The notes beneath the pieces are model-generated. The model was given only the letters and a program-made list of their open reading frames with translations, searched no databases and was not told where the DNA came from. Source: Streptomyces cavernicola (GTDB lineage Bacteria > Actinomycetota > Actinomycetes > Streptomycetales > Streptomycetaceae). From it: DNA of 64,000 nucleotides. How positions within the stretch are numbered: the stretch's first letter is position 1; each line of letters begins with the position of its first letter. The stretch is taken from NCBI RefSeq assembly GCF_029968035.1, contig NZ_JASCIQ010000039.1:1-64000 (forward strand), given 5' to 3'. The position numbers were made by a program, and so were the translations under genes. Shown one piece after another: positions 8,084 to 17,596 of this stretch.

Positions 8084-9484
8084 CTACGCCCCGAAGGCCC
8101 GCGAGACCGTGTAGATCAGCAGGCCCGCGAGGGAGCCGACCACCGTGCCGTTGATGCGGATGAACTGCAGGTCGCGGCCGATGTGGGCCTCGATCTTCTT
8201 CGAGGTGTGCTCGGCGTCCCAGCCCGCGACGGTCTCGGTGATCAGCGAGGTGATCTCGGTGCGGTACGTCGTGACCACGTACACGGCCGCGTCCTCCACC
8301 CAGGTGTTCACCTTGCGCTGCAGCTCCGGGTCGGTGGCGAGGCGCCGGCCGAGGGAGAGCAGGGCCGCGCGCACCCGCAGGCGCAGCTCGCTGCGCTCGT
8401 CCTCGGCGGCGGAGACGATCATCGCGCGTACGGAGGACCAGGCGGAGGCGATCACGTCCTGGACCTCGCCGCGGCCGAGGATCTCGCTCTTGAGGCGTTC
8501 GACGCGGGCCCGGGTGTCGCTGTCGGACTGCAGGTCGGCGGCGAAGTCGGTGAGGAAGCGGTCGATGGCGCCGCGGGCCGGGTGCTCGGGCATGTCCCGC
8601 ATCTCGGTGACGAAGCGGAGCAGCTCCTTGTAGACCCGCTCGCCCACCTTGCGGTCCACGAATCGCGGGGTCCAGCCCGGAGCGCCGCCCTCCACCGCGT
8701 CCATCACGGAGTCGGCGTGCACGACGAGCCAGTCGTGGGCGCGGACGCAGACCAGGTCGACGACGCGGTGGTGGCCGCCGTCCGCGACGACCTTGTCGAG
8801 GGTCTTGCCGAGCCCGGGGGCGACCTCGACGGCGTCGGCGCGGCGGGTGATGGCCTCGCCGACGACGGCCTGGACGTCGGAGTCGCGAAGGACGGTGAGG
8901 GCGCCGCGCAGCGCGGCGGACAGCTCGGCGGTGACCCGGTCGGCGTGCTCGGGCTCGGCGAGCCAGGCGCCGAGCCGGGAGCCGAGGCCGACGCCGCGCA
9001 GGCGGCGCCGTACGACGTCCTCGGAGAGGAAGTTCTCGCCGACGAACTCGCCGAGCGAGACGCCCAGCTGGTCCTTCTTGGTCGGGATGATCGCGGTGTG
9101 CGGGATGGGCAGGCCGAGCGGGCGCTTGAAGAGCGCGGTGACGGCGAACCAGTCGGCGAGCGCGCCGACCATGCCGGCCTCGGCGGCCGCCGCGACGTAC
9201 CCGGCCCAGCCGGCCGCGCCGGAGCTCTGCGCCCACTTGGCGAGGACGTAGACAAGGGCGACGAGGAGCAGCAGGCCGGTCGCCGTGGCCTTCATCCGGC
9301 GCACGCCGCGGAACTTCTCCTCGTCGGCGGGGCTGTACGTGAAGCCGGCGCCCTGAGAAGCAGGAACCTCAGAGACGGACGTCTCGGAGTCAGGTGTGCC
9401 GGATGAGTGGCCGTTCACCGGGGAATGCTCCCTCATGTCGCGTTCACCCGATTCTTCCGCCTCTTCGACCTTCTTGCGTTCCAT
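8084..9484 (-). CDS. DUF445 family membrane protein
   Basis: 466 residues from ATG 9484, which has GGTGGAG just upstream; a GTG at 9493 is an alternative. After a polar N-terminus come one or two membrane helices (TATGLLLLVALVYVLAKW, then AAEAGMVGALADWFAVTALF), the signature ADWFAVTALFKRPLGLPIPH of DUF445, a long helical domain, and a C-terminal hydrophobic segment. The family is widespread but has no established function. It is followed after 8 bp by the GlxA-type regulator, forming an operon. Confidence 0.88.
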   Translation of the reverse strand: MERKKVEEAEESGERDMREHSPVNGHSSGTPDSETSVSEVPASQGAGFTYSPADEEKFRGVRRMKATATGLLLLVALVYVLAKWAQSSGAAGWAGYVAAAAEAGMVGALADWFAVTALFKRPLGLPIPHTAIIPTKKDQLGVSLGEFVGENFLSEDVVRRRLRGVGLGSRLGAWLAEPEHADRVTAELSAALRGALTVLRDSDVQAVVGEAITRRADAVEVAPGLGKTLDKVVADGGHHRVVDLVCVRAHDWLVVHADSVMDAVEGGAPGWTPRFVDRKVGERVYKELLRFVTEMRDMPEHPARGAIDRFLTDFAADLQSDSDTRARVERLKSEILGRGEVQDVIASAWSSVRAMIVSAAEDERSELRLRVRAALLSLGRRLATDPELQRKVNTWVEDAAVYVVTTYRTEITSLITETVAGWDAEHTSKKIEAHIGRDLQFIRINGTVVGSLAGLLIYTVSRAFGA

Positions 9485-9680
9485 CCGCTCCACCGTCCGA
9501 CCGCCCCCGTCCCATTGTCCCGACGTTGCCGCTACGTGACCTACTCCTGGAACGAACCGCGAGTTCCCGGCGTCTTGTTCGGGCGGAGGGGGTGCCGTGC
9601 GCGGCCCCTTCGCCCATGTCGCAAAATGGGATTGTCGAACTGGAGCCCCGGGCTCCCCTGCCCGAGGAGAAAAAGGCCGC

Positions 9681-10994
9681 GTGACCAGGCGTAACGGTTA
9701 TGCCCTACTGGCCGCCCTGGCGGCCGTCGTGGTGCTGATCTCCGCGGCCATATACGTGGGTGTGTCCGGCGATGCCCGGGACGACGACCTGCGCGCGGGC
9801 CCACGTACCCCGCAGGGCTCCGCCGCCCCCGCCTCCTCCGGCACCTGGGTCGGCACCTGGTCCAGCTCGCCGGCGGCCGCCGAGCCGCGCACCGAGGACG
9901 GGTACGCGGGCCGCTCCATCCGCAACGTCGTGCACACCAGCGTCGGCGGCACCAGCGCCCGCATCACACTCTCCAACCTGTACGGGCGTACGCCGCTGTC
10001 CATCACGCACGCCTCCATAGCCCTGGCGGCCGCGCCCAACAATCCGAGCGCGGCCGCCGGCACCCTGCGCCGCCTCTCCTTCGGCGGCAACCACTCGGTG
10101 GTCGTCGAGCCGGGCGGCCAGGTCGTCAGCGACCCGGTCAGGCTGCGCGTACCGCACGACGCCGACCTGCTCGTGACGACCTTCTCGCCCACCCCTTCGG
10201 GCCCGGTGACGTACCACCCGCACGCCCGCCAGATCTCCTACGTGGCCGACGGCGACCGGGTCTCGGACCTGCGCGGCGACGCATACACCCAGCAGAGCCC
10301 GTACTGGCGCTACCTCGCCGCCGTCGACGTGCTCAGCCGTGAGGCCGAGGGCGCCGTCGTCGTCCTCGGCGACTCCCTGACCGACGGCGTGAGCGCCACG
10401 ATGGGCGCCAACTCCCGCTGGACGGACGTCCTTTCGGACCGGCTCAGGGACGAGCAGGGCGCGCCCCGCTACAGCGTCCTCAACCAGGGCATCAGCGGCA
10501 ACCGCATCCTCTCCGACGGCCTCGGCCGCCCCGCCGACAACCCGAGCGGCCTGTCCCGCTTCGAGCGCGACGCGCTGTCCCGTACGGGCGTCAAGGCCGT
10601 CGTCATCGCCCTCGGCGTGAACGACATCCTGCGCAACCCGCAGCAGACCTCCAGCGACAAAGTCCTCGACGGGCTGCGGGAGTTGACCCGGCAGGCGCAC
10701 GCCCGCGGCCTCCGTGTGATCGGCGCGACGCTGATGCCGTTCGGCGGACACCGCGGCTACACACCGGAGTTGGACCAGGTCCGCCGCCAGGTCAACGACG
10801 AGATCCGGTCCGGCCGGGTCTTCGACGCGGTCGTCGACTTCGACCGCGCGCTGCGCGACCCGTACGCACCGGAGAAGCTGCGGGCGCCGTACGACTCGGG
10901 GGACCACCTCCACCCGAGCGACGAGGGCTTCAAGAAGATGGCTTACGCGTTCAACCTGGCCACGTTGCGGGGGTCGGTGCCGGCGGAGTTGTAA
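9681..10994 (+). CDS. Secreted SGNH/GDSL-family hydrolase
   Basis: 437 residues from GTG 9681, giving an N-terminal hydrophobic signal or anchor (YALLAALAAVVVLISAAIYV). Residues 55-220 form a beta-rich domain typical of the N-terminal module in actinobacterial SGNH proteins. The hydrolase domain shows block I VVLGDSLTDG with nucleophile Ser about 232, block II GISGNRI, block III GVNDI, and block V DHLHP with catalytic Asp/His. Likely an extracellular esterase or lipase acting on carbohydrate esters or lipids. An upstream in-frame ATG at 9597 would destroy the signal peptide and was not chosen. Confidence 0.88.
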   Translation: MTRRNGYALLAALAAVVVLISAAIYVGVSGDARDDDLRAGPRTPQGSAAPASSGTWVGTWSSSPAAAEPRTEDGYAGRSIRNVVHTSVGGTSARITLSNLYGRTPLSITHASIALAAAPNNPSAAAGTLRRLSFGGNHSVVVEPGGQVVSDPVRLRVPHDADLLVTTFSPTPSGPVTYHPHARQISYVADGDRVSDLRGDAYTQQSPYWRYLAAVDVLSREAEGAVVVLGDSLTDGVSATMGANSRWTDVLSDRLRDEQGAPRYSVLNQGISGNRILSDGLGRPADNPSGLSRFERDALSRTGVKAVVIALGVNDILRNPQQTSSDKVLDGLRELTRQAHARGLRVIGATLMPFGGHRGYTPELDQVRRQVNDEIRSGRVFDAVVDFDRALRDPYAPEKLRAPYDSGDHLHPSDEGFKKMAYAFNLATLRGSVPAEL

Positions 10995-11030
10995 GCGTTC
11001 AAACGCCGGACGGGCTGATTCTGCCCCCGC
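10995..11030. repeat. Short Streptomyces intergenic repeat remnant
   Basis: Contains AAACGCCGGACGGGCTGATT, the same core found in the longer copies near 24.1, 32.9 and 43.1 kb. It sits between two convergent genes where it may also act as a transcription stop. Confidence 0.6.
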
Positions 11031-11687
11031 TCACTCCAGCTCCCCCCGGCGCCGTTCCTCCTTGAGTTGCCGTTTCTGGGCCCGAGTGACCTTCCGCTTG
11101 ACCCCCACCCCGCCCCAGAACGCGAACCCCGTGACGATCACGCGCGGTGCGCCCCGTTCCGGCAGGTCGTCGCCGAGGCGTTCCTCGAAGCCGCCCATCA
11201 CGCCGATGCCGCGTACGACGACCTCGACGCCCGGCGGCACGATCACGTCCACGCCGCCCATGATCGCCACGCAGTTGACGACGACCTCCGGCGCCTCGAA
11301 CCGCGCCTCGCGCAGGTCGACTTCGCCGCCGCCCCAGAACGCGAAGCAGTTGAAGCGGCGCGGGACCGTCCACACGCCCTTGCGGGAGAAGCCCGACATG
11401 ATCGCGACCCCGCGGGACGAGGTGCCCGCACCGCCGATCCGCTCCGCCCACGCCCCCGTGCCCGTACTCGAAGCCCGCGCGGGTACCGCGGACGGCGCCG
11501 AGGCGTCCGGCAGATCGCGTGTCACGGGCGCCAACTCCCCGTACGTACGCGCCTTGTACGTGGCGTCCAGGCGCTCCTGGAACTCCTCCATGTCGAGCCG
11601 GCCCTCCGCCACGGCCTCCCGCAGCCGCTCGGCCACCCGCTCCCGGTCCGCGTCCGAAGCCCGCAGCTCCGGCGACTCGTCGGTCAT
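11031..11687 (-). CDS. DUF1707 / LiaF-like C-terminal protein
   Basis: 218 residues. The N-terminal 60 (ELRASDADRERVAERLREAV, then LDMEEFQERLDATYKARTYG) are a DUF1707 domain. Residues 95-200 (VAIMSGFSRKG, NCFAFWGGGEVDL, CVAIMGGVDVIVPPGV) match the repeated beta motif of the cell-wall-stress LiaF C-terminal family. Start ATG 11687 is 5 bp after the ABC ATPase stop, so it is the last gene of the exporter operon. A role in envelope stress is inferred from the family only. Confidence 0.85.
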   Translation of the reverse strand: MTDESPELRASDADRERVAERLREAVAEGRLDMEEFQERLDATYKARTYGELAPVTRDLPDASAPSAVPARASSTGTGAWAERIGGAGTSSRGVAIMSGFSRKGVWTVPRRFNCFAFWGGGEVDLREARFEAPEVVVNCVAIMGGVDVIVPPGVEVVVRGIGVMGGFEERLGDDLPERGAPRVIVTGFAFWGGVGVKRKVTRAQKRQLKEERRRGELE

Positions 11688-11692
11688 ACGAA

Positions 11693-12673
11693 TCAGCCTA
11701 GGGCCGCGGACCGGTCCGCGTACATCTGGGCGATGACCGCTTCGATGTCGGGTTCGCGGACCGACAGGTCCACCACCGGGTACGAGGCGGCCAGCTCCGT
11801 GACGAGCGGCGCCGCCGACGCCGAGGCCGGGAACGCCAGCCACTGCCGGGGCCCCTCCACCCGCACCACCCGCGCCCCGGCCACGCTCACCTCGGGCAGC
11901 TCGCGCGCCAGGTCCACGACGAGGGTGCGCTCGCTCTCGCCGACCTCGTGCAGCCCGGCGAGGGCCCCGTCGTACATGAGCCGGCCGTGGTCGATGACCA
12001 TGACGCGCCTGCAGAGCTGCTCGATGTCCTGCAGGTCGTGCGTGGTGAGCAGCACCGTCGTGCCCGACTCGGCGTTCAGGTCGCGCAGGAAGCCGCGCAC
12101 CTTCGCCTTGGAGACGACGTCGAGCCCGATGGTCGGCTCGTCCAGGTACAGCACCTCCGGGTCGTGCAGGAGCGCCGCCGCGATGTCCCCGCGCATCCGC
12201 TGCCCGAGCGACAGCTGCCGTACGGGAACGTCCAACAGGCCGCCCAGATCGAGGAGTTCGACGCAGCGGTCCAGGTTCGCGCGGAACCGGGCGTCGGGGA
12301 TGCGGTACATGCGGTGCATCAGGCGGTACGAGTCGATCAGCGGCAGGTCCCACCACAGGGTGGTGCGCTGCCCGAAGACCACCCCGATACGGCGGGCCAG
12401 GCGGGTGCGCTCACGGGCCGGCTCGATGCCCGCGACGCGGAGCCGGCCGCCGCTGGGCGTGAGGATGCCGGTGAGCATCTTGATGGTGGTGGACTTGCCC
12501 GCGCCGTTCGGCCCGATGTAGCCGACCATCTCGCCGCGCGCCACGCTGAACGAGATCCCGTCCACGGCCCGCACCTCCCGCCGCTCCCGCCGCAGGAACC
12601 CGGTCTTCTTCCGTACGTCGAAGACCTTCTCCACGCCGTCCACCAGAATGAAGTCATCGTCGAGTCCCGCCAT
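11693..12673 (-). CDS. ABC exporter ATP-binding protein
   Basis: 326 residues from ATG 12673 (GGAG 6 nt upstream; a longer reading to 12754 overlaps the permease and is rejected). Walker A GPNGAGKST, signature LSLGQRMRGD, Walker B VLYLDEPTIGLD and switch His in LLTTHD are all present. It belongs to the NatA/DrrA-like group that energises ABC-2 exporters. Third gene of a four-gene operon with two ABC-2 permeases and the DUF1707 protein. The cargo is unknown; antibiotics, lipids or Na+ are exported by relatives. Confidence 0.9.
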   Translation of the reverse strand: MAGLDDDFILVDGVEKVFDVRKKTGFLRRERREVRAVDGISFSVARGEMVGYIGPNGAGKSTTIKMLTGILTPSGGRLRVAGIEPARERTRLARRIGVVFGQRTTLWWDLPLIDSYRLMHRMYRIPDARFRANLDRCVELLDLGGLLDVPVRQLSLGQRMRGDIAAALLHDPEVLYLDEPTIGLDVVSKAKVRGFLRDLNAESGTTVLLTTHDLQDIEQLCRRVMVIDHGRLMYDGALAGLHEVGESERTLVVDLARELPEVSVAGARVVRVEGPRQWLAFPASASAAPLVTELAASYPVVDLSVREPDIEAVIAQMYADRSAALG

Positions 12674-12692
12674 TTCAGCTCCCCAAGCTCCC

Positions 12693-13526
12693 TCAGCTGC
12701 CGGTACTGCGGTACGAACGAAGGCCCGCCCGCCACGCGAGGCCCGCGAGCGCACAGCACGCGGCGGCCACGAACGGCGGCAGGAACGCCAGCCAGGAGGG
12801 CAGCCCGATCGGATTCTCCCGGTCCAGGACGTAGAGCGCGGGCAGCCAGTTCACGAAGGCGAGCGGCAGCACGAAGGTCACCCCGCGCACCAGCTCCTTC
12901 GCGAACACGGTCGGCGGGTACTGCAGCAGCGTATTGCCGCCGTACGTAAAGGAGTTGGACACCTCGGACGCGTCCTGCGCGAAGAACTGAAAGGCCCCGC
13001 CCGCGACCAGGATCGACCCGAAGACCGCCGCCCCGCACAGCAGCATCATCGGCACGAGCAGCACCTTCACGGGGTCCCAGTCGACCTCCATGACCGTGAG
13101 CCCGTAGCCGAGTACCAGGAGCCCCTGCGTGATCCGCCCCAGGCGGCGCAGCGCGAAGCGGTCCGCGGCGACCTGCGCGAGGACCGGCGCGGGCCGCACC
13201 AGAAGCGTGTCGAGCGTGCCGTCCCGGACCCGCGAGCCCAGCCGCTGCACCGGCCCGAAGAACAGCTCGGCGAGGCCGAAGGCGGTGCCCGTGGTGCCGT
13301 ACAGGAAGGCGATCTCGCCGAGCGTGAACCCGCCGAGCGCGTCGACGTGCGAGAACATCAGCAGGATCGCCACGAAGTCGAAGGCCGTGACGGCGAAGTT
13401 GGCGCACAGGGTCAGCGCGAACGACGTGCGGTACGCCATCGTCGACCGCACCCAGGCCCCGACGATCAGCCGGTACGCGGCCACGCCCTGCCTCAACCTC
13501 CCCTGTTCGTCGACGAGTTCAGCCAC
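12693..13526 (-). CDS. ABC-2 type permease (DUF990-like), second subunit
   Basis: 277 residues with six hydrophobic segments, matching the ABC-2 permease group annotated as DUF990 (features such as GPVQRLGSRVRDGTLDTLLV and TYGGNTLLQYPPTVFAKELV). The GTG start at 13526 overlaps the upstream permease stop by 8 bp (GTGGCTGA), so the two are coupled and probably assemble as a heterodimer with the ATPase encoded 19 bp downstream. Confidence 0.87.
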   Translation of the reverse strand: MAELVDEQGRLRQGVAAYRLIVGAWVRSTMAYRTSFALTLCANFAVTAFDFVAILLMFSHVDALGGFTLGEIAFLYGTTGTAFGLAELFFGPVQRLGSRVRDGTLDTLLVRPAPVLAQVAADRFALRRLGRITQGLLVLGYGLTVMEVDWDPVKVLLVPMMLLCGAAVFGSILVAGGAFQFFAQDASEVSNSFTYGGNTLLQYPPTVFAKELVRGVTFVLPLAFVNWLPALYVLDRENPIGLPSWLAFLPPFVAAACCALAGLAWRAGLRSYRSTGS

Positions 13527-14319
13527 CTTGCACCACCACCCTGCGCGTCGCGGCGAGCTGCAGCAGCCGCCCGAGCCCGAGCAGTACGACGGCCCACGCG
13601 GCCTGAAAGGCGTACGCGCCGAGCAGCCCGAACCCGGTGTGCTTGCCGAGGAGCACGTCCGCGGGCACCTGCAGCAGCGCCGACCACGGCAGAGCGCGGG
13701 CGACCTCGCCGAGAGCACCCGGGAACACGTTGAGCGGCAGCAGCATCCCGGAGAAGAACATCCCCGCGAGGGAGGCGATCTGCGTCACCCCCGCCCCGTC
13801 GAGCAGCCAGAACGCCGAGAGCGCCACCAGGTAGCGGATCGCGAAACTCACCACGAACGCGAGCAGCACACTGCACAGAAAGGCCAGCCACACCCCGGGC
13901 GCGGTGGGCAGGGCCAACTCGAAGAGCAGCGCACCGCACACCATCGGCACCACGCCCCGCCCGATCAGGTGGAACACGGCCCGCCCCAAGTCCCCTGCCA
14001 GCCACCACAGTTGGAGATCCGCCGGACGGTACAGGTCCACGGCGATGTCCCCGCTGCGGATGCGCTCGACCAGCTCGTCCTCGAACCCGCCCCCGAGCAG
14101 CGAACAGGCCGCCAGCATCGCCTGCCCGAGCCAGACGTACGTCACGGCCTGCGCCTGGTCGTACCCGCCGAGGGCCGGCCGCTCGTCCCACAGCGCCAGA
14201 TAGGTGTAGGCGACGATCAGGCCGAACACGGTGTTGGTGAACACCCCGGCCGCCGTCGCCGCCCGATAGGTCGCGTAGCGCCGGAACCCGCCCGCCGCGA
14301 CCGCCGCGTACAACCGCAC
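13519..14319 (-). CDS. ABC-2 type permease, first subunit
   Basis: 266 residues from GTG 14319, with GAGGGGG a few bases upstream; the longer reading to 14388 adds a poly-Gly, Arg-rich leader and is unlikely. Six membrane segments are visible. IRSGDIAVDLYRPADLQLWW is the cytoplasmic loop typical of this permease family. First gene of the exporter operon, transcribed away from the divergent PBP gene; their shared 204-bp intergenic region holds both promoters. Confidence 0.87.
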   Translation of the reverse strand: MRLYAAVAAGGFRRYATYRAATAAGVFTNTVFGLIVAYTYLALWDERPALGGYDQAQAVTYVWLGQAMLAACSLLGGGFEDELVERIRSGDIAVDLYRPADLQLWWLAGDLGRAVFHLIGRGVVPMVCGALLFELALPTAPGVWLAFLCSVLLAFVVSFAIRYLVALSAFWLLDGAGVTQIASLAGMFFSGMLLPLNVFPGALGEVARALPWSALLQVPADVLLGKHTGFGLLGAYAFQAAWAVVLLGLGRLLQLAATRRVVVQGG

Positions 14320-14523
14320 CGAACCCCCTCCCCCACCGCCACCGGCCAAAGCGCACGACCTTAGCCGCCGCACGCCCCGCCGCGCCACGCGTTTTCACCC
14401 GCGAGGCGGATACCCGCGGCGCCCCGGACACGCGCCCCGGCCGAGCCCACCCGATCAGGGTGGAACAGTGTCCAATAGGTCGTACGGGGGATGTACCTAG
14501 GCGAAACGGGAGTTCCGGCAGAG

Positions 14524-16833
14524 ATGAGCGACGAGTCCGACGAGCCCCAGCCTCAGCCCCAGCAGCCGGCTGAGGGCAGCAGGCGGCAACTCAAGAAGCT
14601 CACACGGAAGCAGCGCAAGGCCGCCCGCAAGGCGAAGCGGAAGGCCTCCGGCTGGCGGCGGATCTTCCCCACCTGGCGCATGCTCCTCGGCGCCTTCCTG
14701 CTGCTCTGCCTGCTCTTCGGCGGCGGCCTCGTCGCGGGCTACCTCCTCGTCGAGATCCCGCCCGCCAACGCCGCCGCCACCAAGCAGAGCAACGTCTATC
14801 TCTACGCCGACGGCTCCCCGTTGGCCCGCGACGGCGAGGTCAACCGCGAGAACGTCCCGCTCAGCCAGATCCCCGTACACGTCCGGCGCGCCGTGCTCGC
14901 CGCCGAGGACCGCGACTTCTACTCCGAGTCCGCCGTCGACCCGCAGGCCATGATCCGCGCCGCCTGGAACACCGTCACCGGCAAGGGCAAGCAGTCCGGC
15001 TCCACCATCACCCAGCAGTTCGTCAAGAACTACTACCTCGGCCAGGAGCAGACCGTCACCCGCAAGGCGAAGGAATTCTTCATCGCCATCAAACTCGACC
15101 GCCAGGTCAGCAAGAACGACATCCTGCTCGGCTACCTCAACACCAGCTACTTCGGCCGCAACGCCTACGGCATCCAGGCCGCCGCCCACGCCTACTACGG
15201 AAAGCACGCCGAGCAACTCTCCGTCGCCGAGGGCGCGTACCTCGCCACGCTCCTCAACTCCCCCAACGCGTACGACGTCTCCGCCCACCCCGAGAACAAG
15301 TCCCGCGCCGTCGCCCGCTGGAACTACGTCCTCGACGGCATGGTCAAGGAGGACTGGCTCACCCGACGCGCCCGCGACAGCGCGAAGTTCCCCGCCCCCC
15401 GCACCGCCAAGGCCCCCTCCGGCATGTCCGGGCAGCGCGGCTACCTCGTCAAGGCCGTCGAGGACTACCTCACCGAACACGACGTCATCGACCCGGACAC
15501 CCTCGCCAAGGGCGGCTACCGCATCACCACCACCCTGCAGAAACCCCGCCAGGACGCCTTCGTCAGGGCCGTCGAGGACCAACTCCTGTCCCAGGTCGAC
15601 CCGGGGGCCCGCAAGGTCGACGCCCACGTCCGCGCGGGCGGCGCCGCCATCGACCCCGCCACCGGCAAGGTCGTCGCCATGTACGGCGGCATCGACTACA
15701 CCCAGCAGTACGTCAACAACGCCACCCGCCGCGACTACCAGGTCGGCTCCACCTTCAAGCCGTTCGTCTTCACCTCGGCCGTGAGATACGGCGCCACCAC
15801 CCAGGACGGCCTGCCCATCGACCCGAACACCCTCTACGACGGCACCAACGCACGCTCCGTGGAAGGCTGGTCGGGCGGTCACTACGCCCCGGAGAACGAG
15901 GACCGGCGCTCCTACGGCGAGCTCACCGTCCGGGACGCCACCGACCTCTCCGTGAACGCGGTCTACGCGCAGATGGCCGTCGACGTCGGCTCCGACAAGG
16001 TCCGGCAGACCGCGATCGACCTGGGCATCCCGGCCACCACCCCCGACCTGACCGCGTCCCCGTCCATCGCCCTCGGCCCGGCCACCGCCAGCGTCCTCGA
16101 CATGGCCCAGGCGTACGCGACCCTCGCCAACCACGGCGAGCACGGCTCGTACACGCTCGTCGAGGAGATCACCAAGGACGGCGCACCCATCGCGCTCCCG
16201 CCGCAGCACCGGCGGCAGGCCGTCCCCCGCGAGGCCGCCGACACCACCACGTCGATCCTGCAGAGCGTCGTCGAGAACGGCACCGGCACCGCCGCCCAGG
16301 CCGCAGGCCGCCCCGCCGCCGGCAAGACCGGCACCGCCGAGGAGGACAAGGCCGCCTGGTTCGCCGGCTACACCCCCGAACTCGCCACCGTCGTGGCCGT
16401 GTTGGGCCAGGACCCGAACCCGCCCTACGGTCAGACCCCGCTGTACGGCGCGCTCGGTCAGCCCCGCATCAACGGCGGCGCGTACCCGGCGCGCATCTGG
16501 GCGCAGTTCACCCGCGAGACGCTCGCGGACCAACCGGTCCAGGAGTTCGACCTCATCCTGGAACCCGGCGCGGAGGAACCTCCGCCCCCACCCCCGGAGA
16601 CGGAGCCCGAACCGGAGTCCCCGGCGGAGTCCGTACCACCGTCCGTGCCCGAGCCCGAGCCGACGGCCGGGGGCAGCGAGGAGCCGGGTGCGACGCCGGG
16701 CCGGACAGCGGTCCCGACGGAAGCCCCGGTCGAGAGCCCGGCGGAAACCCCGGCGGAGGGGGACGCCCAAGGCCTGACGGCAGGCGACGACGGCCGCCCC
16801 CGAAGGGCCGTACCGACGAAACCGGCGAGGTAG
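14524..16833 (+). CDS. Class A penicillin-binding protein (bifunctional)
   Basis: 769 residues from ATG 14524. The cytoplasmic tail is Lys/Arg-rich, then a membrane anchor (about 53-75). The glycosyltransferase domain has its catalytic Glu in AEDRDFYSE (about 128) and the STITQQFVKN motif. The transpeptidase has SxxK in GSTFKPF (Ser about 408), SVN in LSVNAVYAQ and KTG in AGKTGTAEED (about 600). The last 90 residues are a Pro/Glu/Ala tail. It polymerises and cross-links peptidoglycan outside the membrane. An in-frame ATG at 14491 is less likely. Upstream, GGAAC (14462) with CGTA (14481) vaguely resembles a sigma-E promoter. Confidence 0.93.
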   Translation: MSDESDEPQPQPQQPAEGSRRQLKKLTRKQRKAARKAKRKASGWRRIFPTWRMLLGAFLLLCLLFGGGLVAGYLLVEIPPANAAATKQSNVYLYADGSPLARDGEVNRENVPLSQIPVHVRRAVLAAEDRDFYSESAVDPQAMIRAAWNTVTGKGKQSGSTITQQFVKNYYLGQEQTVTRKAKEFFIAIKLDRQVSKNDILLGYLNTSYFGRNAYGIQAAAHAYYGKHAEQLSVAEGAYLATLLNSPNAYDVSAHPENKSRAVARWNYVLDGMVKEDWLTRRARDSAKFPAPRTAKAPSGMSGQRGYLVKAVEDYLTEHDVIDPDTLAKGGYRITTTLQKPRQDAFVRAVEDQLLSQVDPGARKVDAHVRAGGAAIDPATGKVVAMYGGIDYTQQYVNNATRRDYQVGSTFKPFVFTSAVRYGATTQDGLPIDPNTLYDGTNARSVEGWSGGHYAPENEDRRSYGELTVRDATDLSVNAVYAQMAVDVGSDKVRQTAIDLGIPATTPDLTASPSIALGPATASVLDMAQAYATLANHGEHGSYTLVEEITKDGAPIALPPQHRRQAVPREAADTTTSILQSVVENGTGTAAQAAGRPAAGKTGTAEEDKAAWFAGYTPELATVVAVLGQDPNPPYGQTPLYGALGQPRINGGAYPARIWAQFTRETLADQPVQEFDLILEPGAEEPPPPPPETEPEPESPAESVPPSVPEPEPTAGGSEEPGATPGRTAVPTEAPVESPAETPAEGDAQGLTAGDDGRPRRAVPTKPAR

Positions 16834-16860
16834 AAGAACAGGAGGAGGGGGCCGGGCGGG

Positions 16861-17208
16861 TTACAGGTACAGCCCCGTCGAGTCCTCGGACCCCTCGAAG
16901 CGGTCCGCCGCCACGGCATGCAGGTCCCGCTCACGCATCAGCACGTACGCCACACCCCGCACCTCCACCTCGGCCCGGTCCTCCGGGTCGTAGAGGACGC
17001 GGTCGCCGGGCTCCACCGTGCGGACGTTCTGCCCGACCGCGACGACCTCGGCCCAGGCGAGCCGCCGGCCCACGGCCGCGGTCGCGGGGATGACGATGCC
17101 GCCCGTGGAGCGCCGCTCGCCCTCCGCGATGTCGGTCCGTACGAGGACGCGGTCGTGCAGCATCCGAATGGGCAGCTTGTCGTGGTGTTCCCGGCTCTTG
17201 GCGCTCAC
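16861..17208 (-). CDS. GroES-like co-chaperonin family protein
   Basis: 115 residues. Core features are MLHDRVLVR, the mobile-loop-like TGGIVIP, VVAVGQN, VEPGDRVLYDP and a C-terminal strand with YVLMRERDLHAV, all as in Cpn10. It has an N-terminal extension of about 15 residues and a C-terminal tail, and it is not next to a groEL, so it is a divergent second GroES rather than the housekeeping one. Start GTG 17208; an internal ATG at residue 16 would give a more canonical length. Confidence 0.85.
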   Translation of the reverse strand: MSAKSREHHDKLPIRMLHDRVLVRTDIAEGERRSTGGIVIPATAAVGRRLAWAEVVAVGQNVRTVEPGDRVLYDPEDRAEVEVRGVAYVLMRERDLHAVAADRFEGSEDSTGLYL

Positions 17209-17252
17209 GTCCCAGAACCTACCTGCCGACGACCGCCCCGTACGCCGCCGGG

Positions 17253-17576
17253 TCAGCCTTTGCGGCGTCGCGCCAGAGCGATGAGCCCGACCACGCCGAC
17301 CACCGCGAGCGCCGCCGGAACGATCCTCTCCATCCGCGGCGCGCCCTCGGCGTCCACGAACTGGGCCTTCACATCGCTCACCGCACGGTTGGCGGAGACG
17401 TACGCCCGTCCGAGGGTCTGATCCATCGTGCTCGCGACGCGGGCCTTGGCGTCCCCGACGATCGTCTTCGGGTGCACCCGCACCCCGATCTCGTCGAGCG
17501 TCTCGGCCAGCTGGGCGCGCCGCCGCTTGATGTCCGCCTCGATCTCAGCGGGGGTCCTGGCCTGAGCATCCGACAC
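17253..17576 (-). CDS. DUF3618 membrane-anchored protein
   Basis: 107 residues. The N-terminal PAEIEADIKRRRAQLAETLD is the DUF3618 signature. A C-terminal hydrophobic helix (VPAALAVVGVVGLIALARRR) ends in a basic cluster, so the protein is tail-anchored with a cytoplasmic helical domain. GTG start at 17576 has GGAGG 7 nt upstream. Function unknown; relatives sit near membrane-stress and phage-holin-like genes. Confidence 0.88.
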   Translation of the reverse strand: MSDAQARTPAEIEADIKRRRAQLAETLDEIGVRVHPKTIVGDAKARVASTMDQTLGRAYVSANRAVSDVKAQFVDAEGAPRMERIVPAALAVVGVVGLIALARRRKG

Positions 17577-17596
17577 CGCGCGGCCTCCGTGTCATC

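Noticed and set aside
7035..9236. 733-codon reading joining the GlxA-type regulator to an upstream frame
   Set aside because: The upstream part is the antiparallel-frame translation of the DUF445 gene; ATG 8075 with AGGA gives the natural protein.
14497..16770. 757-codon frame opposite the PBP gene
   Set aside because: Gly/Val-rich shadow; the PBP on the other strand has every catalytic motif.
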